Source: Pestalotiopsis fici W106-1
Lineage: Eukaryota > Ascomycota > Sordariomycetes > Amphisphaeriales > Sporocadaceae
Direction of reading: 5' to 3'
DNA length: 64,000 nt
Assembly (NCBI RefSeq): GCF_000516985.1
Contig: NW_006917091.1
Coordinates: forward strand, 2,645,399-2,709,398
This document shows, piece after piece, positions 54,824 to 64,000 of the stretch. The position numbers were made by a program, and so were the translations under genes. The notes below the pieces were generated by a model that did not search any database, was not told the origin of the DNA, and saw only the letters and a list, made by a program, of their open reading frames with translations. How positions within the stretch are numbered: the stretch's first letter is position 1; the number at the start of each line of letters is the position of its first letter.

Positions 54824-57800
54824 CTAGCCAATCTTTCTAAAACCCTCCACGCCCAATGCAGGGACCTCGACATCTTCAAGACTGAGTACACCTTCCTCGC
54901 GTCTTCGGTCGACGAAGCTGTTGCACTCGGCCACCACTGTGCTCCATTCTGCAAGAGCACGACCTGCGTAGGTCGACGACTGCATATAGATTCCCATTGG
55001 TTTCACAGGACCGACGAGGGTTTCCGAAGTTGCTATCTGGGGGGCAGACCATGGCGACTGGCCATTGCTGCTTCTTTGTTCGATAGGGCTGAGTGACACT
55101 GAAATGTCATCATCGGCGTACTGCATCATTGTCCTGACGGTTGTGGGCGAAACATCCCCAGGATTGGCATTTTTGGCAGCGTCGATGAGGCCACTATTGG
55201 CACTTCCCGAAAATGCTCTCGTGGGAGCCGGCCTGCTCGCGGGCAGTGGCGGTGGGCTTCCATCTCCCTGGTTTGCCTGCGCATTAATGCATGATTGAGC
55301 GGGTGCTGGTAGTCGAGGCCGTGTCAGGATTCTACCCAGTGGGGCCGTCGCTCCCTGTGAATGCCATTGCAGAGTGAAACGGAATACATATTGGAGTGCT
55401 TCATAAGTTGGCGATGAACCTAGGCTGTCCGTGTCAGATGCTGGAGGAGTAGGCGTTTCGCTCGACTTTGGAGGCGCTGAGTGCTTGCGTGCCGCTGCGG
55501 TTTCGCGCCTGATAGTCTCCAAATCATTGGGACCACTTGTACTTCCAAACGAAAGAACCTTTCCGAATAGGTTCCATTTCTTCTTGTATGCAGCCGGCTC
55601 GACCGCTGACATCTCTGCTGAGCCCCGGGGGCTTGGCGGGCTCACAGCAGTTTCCAAAGGTCCCATGGGCGTTGAAAATGAATCAAAGCCCAACATCAGT
55701 CCCGATTGGGCAGCCGGCACCTCTGTTCGAATAATGACAAAGCGCTTTCCGGGAGTCGGCCAACATGGAGCTGTCGAGGGAGGAACCTTGCCTTTCGAAT
55801 CTGCTTCCTGCTTTAGCCAAATATAGTGGGACCAGACAGTCTTCAGTCGACTGTTGACCACTGCGAAGATTTTGCTATTCAAGATGTCAGTCGTTTCTCC
55901 ACCAGGCTGGTACAGAGAATGTGAACTTACGTATCAAGCTCTGATGGGCTCCCAGTATTCCGACACATTCGCCAACACACGAGACGCATGTAGTATGCTC
56001 GGACCATGGGGCACCAATTATTGAACCATTTGTAGAAAATATCCTCCTGTAGAAGCCAGTCCAAGCAGACCAGCTCTTTCCGGCTCGGATTACTGACAAT
56101 GGCGTCCCAAATTGAAAAGACAAGCGATAGTACGCGAACCTCGGAACCGGCATTACTAGAAGCCATCATCTTCCTGCAAACATCAATCCAAAAGGGCCAG
56201 TCAATGTATTCCAAGGTCGGTCTGTGTACGTCGACGTAACCATCGTAGGCAACCAAAGATTCTTCGAGGAAGTCGCACAGTGTAAAACAAGCATTATGAT
56301 CAAAAAGTGATGTGCGCTTCGCAGATGCCTTCATCAAAGCCATGAAAGCCTCAGCAAACGTATGGCGAGCGGCCATGAAAGCTACTGAGCTGGCCGATAG
56401 AAAGTCCTTGAGTAGCACAATCAGTCGGTTCTCGGTCATTCCTTTCATTACGTTATTGTTCGGCGCGATTGGTAGTGCGGTGGCAGTAGCATCGATCCCA
56501 TCTGCAGAAGGGAATGCCATGGCGTTGTTGAAAGCTGCTTGTCGATGAACTGTTGAATCGAGTGCCGAGAGAATCTGGGCATTTACCAGCACAAACGCTG
56601 GGATTCGGCTCTTTTCCACCAGAGCAAGCTCTGAAGGTATGAACTCTTCCGCAAGTATGAAATAATACTTGCAAAAGATGAAGAAGAGGTCAGTATCACG
56701 GCCACGCCATCTGGCCATCCACGGTCCATTCCAGTTGATCTTTGCTGCGGCATGGGGAAGTTTCGTGGGCTCTCGTAGTATGCGCGCCATGCCCTTGACA
56801 GAGGTCCAGCTCAGCCTGTTCAGATTAGGCGGGAAGAGGGCCACAATATCATCGCTCTCGCCTTTGCCTCGTCGCTGGACATGGAATTCGTCTGCCACGC
56901 GTCGCATCAAGTCAGCCGTCAAAGACCATAGGCTCACCAGGACATCGGCAACTCCTGGGACAAAGAAGAAGGCATAGGCGCAGGCTTTTCCGGCAAAGTT
57001 GATCATACTCCACGGCATGTGACGCTGTGACATCTTGTCCACCACAATCGCCATCTGTCGCATCAGGTTGGATGTAAACATGGTCCGCACATTGTGTTCT
57101 GCAGACTCGGCGATGAAGTCAGAGTCTACAGAACCTTCTGAGTCGTTGGCTGCGTTGGCAGACTGCGGCTGTCCTCTGCGCTTCGAAGCTTCCCCCAGGT
57201 TCCGTTCTGATAATGGTCGGAAATAGGGCGTGTTCAATCGCCACTCTGGCCGCATCATGACAAGCGTAGTCACCTCGTGCAAGGTCGGTCGGTCGGTGCC
57301 CGGCACAGCTCCTTGTGAAGGCCCATCGAGCAGTTCCAGTAATCCGTTCCACCACTTGTGGAGAATATTGGCCCTTTGCTCGACATGTTCCAAAGTCAAT
57401 TTCTTGGTCGAAGGATGAGAAGCGTGACCTCGCAGAAAAGGGATCAGTACCGTCCGCACATGCCTCATCTTCTCTGCTGGCTTCTTGGCCTGGAATTTTG
57501 CATATTCAGACTCGAGGTTCTTGAAGACGGACCAAAGAGGATCGCGCGCTTGTGCAGTCGGTGGCCGGGCTACCTCCTCTACAACAACAGATGGAAACGT
57601 ATTGTCCGATGCCGCATTGGAAGGTCTCGTGGCTGTCGAGGCGGGTGCACTGCTTGTAATCGAGGATGCCGCACTATCAGTATCATGTTGCGCCGCACCC
57701 TTGGACAGGCCATTCTGAGGGCGCTGCTTCATTTTCCCCAGATACGACCCGAGTTTGCCCAGGGAGTCGGAGGATTTGCTGCCTTCGTTGTCATTGGTAG

Positions 57801-58554
57801 AGCCTTGTCGCTTGCGCGTGAGCTTCTTGAGCTTATTTGACGATGTACTCAGGGAACGCTCGCGCGATGCATGGCTCACGTAGTCTGAGGACTCAGTTGC
57901 ATTGGCCGAGGGCGAAGGTGTCTTTGACGAAGAAATCCATGAGCGTCTCGCAAGGGAGGACAGAGCGCCGCCAGTTCGTTCGGGGGGCAGCTGCAAGAGT
58001 CCAGAACCAGGAGCTTCCTTTTTATTATTATTCTGATCCTGAGTCTCGGTCGTCTTCACATGGCCACCATTGGGTTCAGTTGACTTTTCGCTTGCAGGCC
58101 GAGTGTCGGCTGTGGCTTTGGAGGTCGGCACCCACGAATGCGGGCGTCCTAAAATTGACTTCCTCCTCCCCATCTTGTCTGTCCGGGGCCGCGGACCCTC
58201 GAGATTCGCAGCGTTTGGAGCGAGTGTAGTCTTCTCATTGGGGCTAAGCTGCAGCTTTCGGCTTACGGGCAATGTTGGGTCGAAGTCAATGCCGGTATCA
58301 AAGTCCAACGAGGGCAAGTCAAAGTCGAAGGCTGCGGCTGTGGCTGCTGGTAGATTGGAAAGACTTTTGGAGGTTAGACGATTTTGTTGCTGCTGTTGCT
58401 GATCATTGAGAAAAAGAGAGGAGGAAGAAGCAGAAGAATCCGTCGGCTGCGGCTGTGCATGACCGGGATTTGCCTGCGACTTTGGTTGGCATGAGAAGGA
58501 CTGTGACTTGTGGACGGTTGGAGCTGCCGTCACAGTCAAAGTTGGAGCAGTCAT
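54824..58554 (-). CDS. Large DUF1765-like protein
   Basis: Minus-strand exons 55931-58554 and 54824-55874 (56-bp intron, GTAAGT donor, CTGAC branch, TAG acceptor, junction SELDT|KIF) give 1224 aa. Residues 1-330 are low-complexity, rich in Ser, Thr, Gln, Asn and Lys, with a short poly-Gln run, and are probably disordered. The middle, about 340-880, is helical and carries the region taken as DUF1765: LCDFLEESLVAYDGY, SEVRVLSLVFSIWDAIV, LVCLDWLLQEDIFYKWFNNW and PMVRAYYMRLVCWRM. The C-terminal third contains a Pro/Ser/Thr-rich segment and the conserved WNLFGKVLSFG motif, ending SLEDVEVPALGVEGFRKIG. DUF1765 proteins are fungal and without firmly established function. The gene looks intact. Confidence 0.82.
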
Positions 58555-59682
58555 CTCATGGCTGTGACGAGACGAGTCGAGACGGGGATATCAGTGCCAG
58601 ACAGACAGGCAACAAACACGTGGGTCTCCTCCTCCCCCAGCGCAGCGCAGCGCAGTGCAGTTGCTTTGCAGTGAATGCAGAGTTTCGAGACGTGCTCAGC
58701 GCTGTCTGCAGGTGCTATGTATGTACTGTAGCAGTCAAATTCACTGTACCTAATCTTTTTTTTGTGGCGGACGGGGCCGCGTTTCAGAGGCCGGTCGAAC
58801 GTCGAGAGTAGGTGAGGGTAGGCAAGGTAGGGTATCCCCTTACAGTAAGCTTCTGGGTCTTGTCGGCGCAGGGGAAGTATATTATATAGGACCAAGGAAA
58901 CCACAACGACCGCGAAACGCCTATACAAGATGCAGAGCGCGTCAACGGAAAGAGAAGCAAGTAGTATAATGAATGACAAGCCAGATCTGCGCAGGCAAAC
59001 ACTTAAGAGGAATCGCAAGTCTAGTAGGGAAAATTCGCAAGCGACGGAGAGGAACGGGGGGTGGATTGGGAAACAGAGACGATGTGGGTAGGCTGCGCTT
59101 GGTGGTGGTTTCAAGCACTTGTGATGCTGCCGCTAAGTAGATGGATGGACTGGACCAAGACTTAACCGTTCGAAAGGGTGTCCCAGCAGAGTCTAATATG
59201 GGGAGGGTTCAGTACTGGTCACACACGAGGCCGTGCACATGTCCAACAACAGGAGAGAAGAACGGGAGAGGAAAGACAAGAAGGAAAGAAAATAGCATCA
59301 ATATGTCATGTTCATCGTCACACGCCCGAGAGACTCGTTTATCCAGGCCTGTTGGGATCCGAGTCCGGTCGTACCTAAGGTATATTAGCCCCAAGACTCA
59401 GTCGACTGGGGGTTGGCCATGTGCTAAGATGAATAACACTAATAGTGATGCAACAGCGCTCTTGCCTGAGCGAGGGAAGCGGTAATGATTTACAGCACGC
59501 CCCCAGGTACTTGGGGATGGGATGCAGGTGAAAGGGGGCAACGAAAAAAACGTTGCTCGCTGAGCTGGCTGTCCTGGCTATGATCGGGAATGAATTAAAC
59601 ATCACAAAAGACTGCTGTAACAATCATTGATGGCTGTTAGCGGCTGAACTCTAACTATGAGTAGGCACATGCACGTGCGGAT

Positions 59683-59728
59683 AGATGCTCTAACCAAGCA
59701 GAGCATCTCGGGTCTTTTTTTTTTTTCT
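59683..59728. repeat. 9-bp inverted repeat followed by T tract
   Basis: AGATGCTCT (59683-59691) and AGAGCATCT (59700-59708) are perfect reverse complements around an 8-base loop. A run of about thirteen T follows at 59714-59726. On the minus strand the hairpin reads GCTC-TGCTTGGTTA-GAGC, resembling a tRNA D-arm, but no complete cloverleaf is found. Confidence 0.5.
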
Positions 59729-60571
59729 TACTTTGCAGCTAATAAATGTCACTCCTACTTCCAGAAGCAATTACCGCAGCTGTGTGGCGTGCCGCCGTGT
59801 CTCTATTCGAAAACTTCACCATGCAAGCGAATCAACAGACATTATACACAGCGGATTGGTCAGTCGTTTTGTTTTGTTGTTCACCACGCTTGTGCGTGTG
59901 TGGATGCCCTCACTCACCGCCCCCCTGCTTACACATGTATTGTGTCTTGTGTACTACGCACCTGATTTTCCATGCCCGAGAAGGGGGCTGTCATTGGCTC
60001 CTTTGCTGAGGAACATCAATATTTCGACGTGTATGGATACAATCAGATCTTTTCGTGTTGTCAAATGGGTCAAGCAAGTCTGGAGAGCGCATAGGCCAGC
60101 ACACCGCCCTACATAATGTCTCAACTATGAGGCTTCTGGCTTCAACTTTCAGGCACTCAGGTACAAATGGCAATGGTACAATTCCAGCCTGGTGCAGTTC
60201 TCAGAGATCCTGTACCCTTGAAAATACGTGCAAGGCAAAAAACACTGGTACAGGATATGCTGATTTCAAGGGTGGATGGTACCACAACAAAGCTCTCAAC
60301 GCACTGGTCTGTTTGATTTCCGACCTAGGAGCCAACTACGTGATTGTATACCTAATGGAAGAAGTCAAGTGAGCAAACCCCCTCTAGACACCACCATTGG
60401 TCATGATCTCTCGATAGATGAAATTAGTACGGGCGGCCTCGCTGGAAAAGTTGTCAATGAATCGCAACAGCTTGTCGAGTGCGACACTATTGATGTCTCT
60501 TTTACCTTAGGCTAAGCCGTCATCTGATGTGTACAATAGTGCTGCGAATGGGGGCAGGCTAGGATCTATCG

Positions 60572-60593
60572 AGACCAGTACCGGTACTGGTCT
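60572..60593. repeat. Perfect 22-bp palindrome
   Basis: The 11-base half AGACCAGTACC is followed directly by its reverse complement GGTACTGGTCT with no spacer. It is symmetrical enough to be a binding site for a dimeric protein, or a cruciform-prone sequence. Confidence 0.85.
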
Positions 60594-63072
60594 GGATCGC
60601 AACTTATTAGATGACAGCTGCCATGCACATTTGCAGCCGAAAGCTTTCGGACAATTCTAGTTTATTAGCTTGAATTCGTCTGGCGTGCTCTTTACTGTGT
60701 ATACATGCAAGTCCCAAGAGCATTGAGTCTTTTCCAAACCACTTTCTAGCTCGCAAATCCTTACCAGTGTTGAAACAGCCATCAGAGTAGAAACCTGGAA
60801 GGATCAAGAATTTGGTACCAGTCCGACCTCCGAAATGATCTGGTAGTCTTGAGGACAGGGGAAGCTGATTACGGACCCCACTGCTGAATGCAGGGCCTCC
60901 GGGTGGCTCGGATCCGGCGATGCAGGGCTGACAGTAGTGTAGACACTTCAGCTAACCCAGCTGAGGCTTCCCGTCCATCGGAAATGCCATTTCGTAGTGC
61001 ACTAGTATAAATAGGTACCGAGTCTAGGAGGTCACCTAAACAAAATGTTCCTGGTTAGACAGTCGAGGATAGCTGGTAATAGCTCTCACTGTTCTTGAGC
61101 CTCGGCATCCGGCCACGTAGGGTATCCAGTAAATGATTGAATGACAGGCACGGTACCGAATTTACGGAATGATGCTGTCCCCAGAATGAAATTCACAGAT
61201 ACAGACGGTGCCGTTACTCCAAGCAACACACAACGGTGACGTCACGGCTTAAATATCTGATCGACCATATCATATGGAAGTGGGACGATACAGAGGCAAA
61301 TCACTACGTACGCGAGGCATGTTTAATGAGTAGTATAACCTAGTATTTGTGTCAATTTAATCTCAAAAAGAATTGCGATAAGGGGCATACAGATAGATTA
61401 CTGCTTTCTCGCTTAGTCATCGGGTTTTGATGGTCATTGGCTAATGCGTGGCAACCATGGCCATAAATGGCTGTATATATACGATATACATATAATGTAG
61501 TCGCTCTTAGCCCAAATAGTCAAACAGCAGGACCCCTCGCAAGAATTCTACATTATGATCAAAGCAAAAGGGTATTATGAGTGCGGCGAATTCTCTTTCT
61601 CATCACCAAGTCGACGATACAGACGAGAAAATCTGCGAAGCAACTGTCCGATTACCGTCGGGTGTCGCCATTGCCCTTGTTTCGACAATCGTTCTGGCGT
61701 CTCCTCCCCAGAGTCATGTGCTTTACAATAACGGCGAATAGGAAAAGCTTCCTACCTCTTGCGCTCATGACACTTGCTGATCATCTCAGATGGCTGCTTT
61801 TTTTCCGCGACTCTGGTGGGCCAAGAACTCAAGGGGTGTCATTTCGCTAAGCTGGCTGTTTTTATATTATTTGACTTTAACAATTGAGCAGTTCTACCTC
61901 AGCGCAGGTAAAGGCTTTACTTTTCATCATTATGGACACCTCGATTTAAAGATGATTTAGTAGTCAAGGATATATGGAGCAAAAAGAGTAAGAAAATTCT
62001 TCTAGGTATATAATAAGAAAGAAAGAGGGGTTTCCCTATAAAAATTATCGGCGTTCTATACTTATTGAACCTGAGCAAAGCAGCATTATAAGGTATAACA
62101 CTACTCGGTCTCAAAAGAGATGTTGGGTTTTCAGAAGGAAAGAAAAGACACATACACATATACACACACAACTTCAAGCGATGTTATTTAGCTATATTTC
62201 CGGAATCTGAAAAAGTTATACTGGGGGAAGGCGATCTACGGAAATTCTATTTACTTCTGCTCATCATGCATCGTGCTAGAAGGTTTATCATGCCAATCTT
62301 GTCAAACCATGTTGAGCAATATTTTATTGGCTTCAGCAATGTAACTTCAAGTACTATTGAGGCGTGCTTGATATAAATGGGCGATAACTTCTTCATGCAA
62401 AAGACCTGTCAATAGCGGGCGGCCGGCCCGTAGAACGGCCCCGCTGCAGATAAAACGCTCTAACCCAGTAACTTGGGGAGATGATGGATAAGAGCCAGCA
62501 ATGAGGGCAGGCATCAATTCAAGCTTCCCGTATTCTTGAAATTGCCGTTCATCCGCGGATGTAGAAGAGATCAAGTTTACATGTATGGTGTATTCCGAGT
62601 CCCAAGAGACGAAAAATATGAAAAGAATGCTCGGCAACTGTAGCCTACCAAGACATGCGGCTTGCCCAAATACGCGCCTTGTGCAACGCCTTGATCCCAG
62701 TAAAGCAAAATGTCATACAGATAGCAGTGACCACTCGTCAATAATCTTGCAGTTCAAGTTTATGCACTCAGTCTGAAATATAGTGGTTAGAGTCTCGTAA
62801 CACTCTATCTGTGGTGCCAGCACACATGGGAAATATAGTACCTCTACAACGTGCATTCCACTAGGTTAGGCATGGATGGTGCTAGACCTCGAGCTCAACT
62901 CTGGCTGCGTGGGAGCGGAACCGCCCCGCCAAACGAGGTCCCACCCTGCAACTTTCCGCTTATCGTGTGTAGCCCGATAAGAAAGTTTTCTATTCTCAAG
63001 TCCCCTCGCCTGCGCCATACTGTGCTGGATTCAGCCTCCCCATTGCGCCGAAATACAAAACAGTCAGTCAAG

Positions 63073-64000
63073 ATGCTGAGACAAATGTAAGTTGCATTTC
63101 CCGACACAATCGCCCTCTCGCACATCACTCACAACAGTCTAGAAAACCACGCAACGCCCGCTCCAAGCGCGCGCTCGAGAAAAAGGCCCCCAAGGCCATC
63201 GAGAACCCAAAGACGTGCCTCTTCCTGCGCGGCACCTCGTGCTCGCAGATTGTGCAGGATGCCATCACCGACCTGTACCAGCTGCGCGTCCCCCTCGCCA
63301 AGAAGTTCACCAAGAAGAACGCCATCCACCCGTTCGAGGACCCTTCGTCGCTCGAGTTCTTCTCGGAAAAGAATGACGCCTCGCTCATGGTCTTTGGCAG
63401 CAGCTCCAAGAAGCGCCCGCACACCCTGACCATGGTCCGCCTGTTTGGCCACAAGACGCTCGACATGCTCGAGCTGCACCTCGACCCCGAGAGCCACCGC
63501 AAGATTGACCAGTTCAAGGGCCGCAAGTTCGCCGTCGGTCTGCGCCCCATGATTCACTTTGCCGGTACCGCCTTTGACAGCCCCGTCACCAACGAGTACA
63601 CCCTGGCCAAGAGCTTCTTCCTCGACTTTTTCAAGGGCGAAGGGTCCGACAAGATTGACGTCGAGGGTCTGCAGTACATGGTGTCCATCTCGGCCGAGGA
63701 GCCCGTCGGCGAGAACGACAAGCCCGTCATCCACCTCAGAGTCTACCTCATCTCGACCAAGCGCAGCGGCCAAAAGATGCCCCGAGTCGAGGTCGAGGAG
63801 ATGGGCCCCCGTATGGATTTCAGAGTGGGCAGAGTGCAGGAAGCCGAGGAGGCCATGTGGAAGGAGGCCATGAAGAAGGCCAAGACCAACGAGGAGAGGA
63901 CCAAGAAGAACGTGTCGACCGACTCCATGGGTGACAAGCTCGGCAGAATACACTTGGGCAGACAAGATCTCGGCGAGCTGCAGACAAGAAAGATGAAGGG
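63073..64000 (+). CDS. RPF2: Ribosome biogenesis protein RPF2 (Brix domain), 3' truncated by window
   Basis: Exon 1 is 63073-63086 (14 nt: MLRQ plus two bases) and exon 2 starts at 63143 after a 56-bp intron; the gene continues past 64000. The acceptor is TCTAG before 63143, not the earlier ACAG, because only this gives MLRQIKPRNARSKRALEK, the conserved RPF2 opening. The Brix domain follows: NPKTCLFLRGTSCSQIV, IHPFEDPSSLEFFSEKNDAS, LMVFGSSSKKRPHTLTMVR, MIHFAGTAFDS and FFLDFFKGEGSDKIDVEGLQ. Rpf2 works with Rrs1 to bring the 5S ribonucleoprotein into pre-60S particles in the nucleolus. About 290 residues are visible, close to the whole protein, and the C-terminal basic tail is beginning at the window edge. 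Codons are strongly C/G-ending, as expected for ribosome-assembly genes. Confidence 0.93.

Larger units (their letters stand above)
58555..63072. other. Gene-poor stretch, 4.5 kb
   Basis: The longest gap in the window. The left 600 bp is the DUF1765 gene's leader and promoter. No coding sequence was supported in the rest. It holds an inverted repeat followed by a T tract (59683-59728), a 22-bp palindrome (60572-60593) and an AT-rich patch (about 61470-61500). The right end is the RPF2 promoter. Confidence 0.5.

Noticed and set aside
58551..59114. 187-codon ORF upstream of the DUF1765-like gene
   Set aside because: It overlaps the start of the DUF1765 gene on the same strand in another frame and is rich in Arg, Cys and Leu like a translated leader.
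59657..59710. tRNA on minus strand (D-arm-like GCTC-loop-GAGC)
   Set aside because: No T33, no T-arm with A58, and no pairing acceptor stem. Only the D-arm-like hairpin is real.
60055..60515. Overlapping ORFs of about 80-105 codons
   Set aside because: No recognisable domain and no convincing way to join them with splice sites.
62347..62637. 96-codon minus-strand ORF
   Set aside because: Short, no domain, no splice partner found nearby, and the other strand is also partly open.
63125..63965. 278-codon minus-strand ORF opposite RPF2
   Set aside because: An antisense shadow of the strongly C/G-ending codons of RPF2.

Overview
The window looks like nuclear DNA of a filamentous ascomycete (Pezizomycotina), most likely a Sordariomycete and possibly Hypocreales. 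The genes have short introns of about 48-75 bp with GTAAGT/GTATGT-type donors, CTAAC/CTGAC-like branch sites and YAG acceptors. The protein families are typical of these fungi: Zn2Cys6 regulator, WSC and PAN domains, HET domain, 2EXR, DUF1765-like, CorA-like membrane protein and fungal-type kinases. A full urea amidolyase is reported among filamentous fungi mainly from Sordariomycetes, which fits. The exact taxon cannot be read from the sequence. Exon structures below were assembled by eye from frame, splice signals and family resemblance. Layout. 1-107: last codons of an unidentified gene. 611-8693: a Zn2Cys6 regulator divergent from a complete 1836-aa urea amidolyase, sharing a 666-bp intergenic region with two GATA-factor-like sites. 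10735-14559: a 1274-aa secreted alpha/beta hydrolase carrying four WSC and three PAN-like domains. 15049-16543: an amino acid permease. 19222-27583: an accessory-looking signalling block, with a six-exon CorA-like membrane protein, a kinase-pseudokinase, and tail-to-tail with it a kinase-TPR protein. 29469-30689: a Golgi-type GT25 glycosyltransferase. 32834-33950 and 45452-46633: two single-pass, Cys-rich surface proteins of similar design. Between those two lie a coiled-coil protein, a 7TM-like protein with 10 or 11 exons (including a candidate 3-nt microexon), a hypothetical ORF and a small secreted Cys-rich protein. 46882-49137: a HET-domain protein. 49932-52993: a tandem pair of 2EXR proteins. 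53691-54062: a 98-aa one-TM protein. 54824-58554: a large DUF1765-like protein. 63073-64000: start of the ribosome assembly factor RPF2. How the parts may fit: housekeeping or metabolic genes (urea use, amino acid uptake, GT25, RPF2, DUF1765) are separated by long gene-poor stretches with self/non-self or surface-signalling type genes (kinases, CorA-like, HET, 2EXR, Cys-rich membrane proteins). The most unusual items are the kinase-pseudokinase / kinase-TPR convergent pair, the candidate 3-nt microexon, the 2EXR tandem pair with a shared internal cysteine cluster, the GC-rich triple hairpin at about 44.83-44.89 kb that recalls mitochondrial GC clusters, and a perfect 22-bp palindrome at 60.57 kb. 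No CRISPR array, confident tRNA, rRNA or transposase gene was seen.
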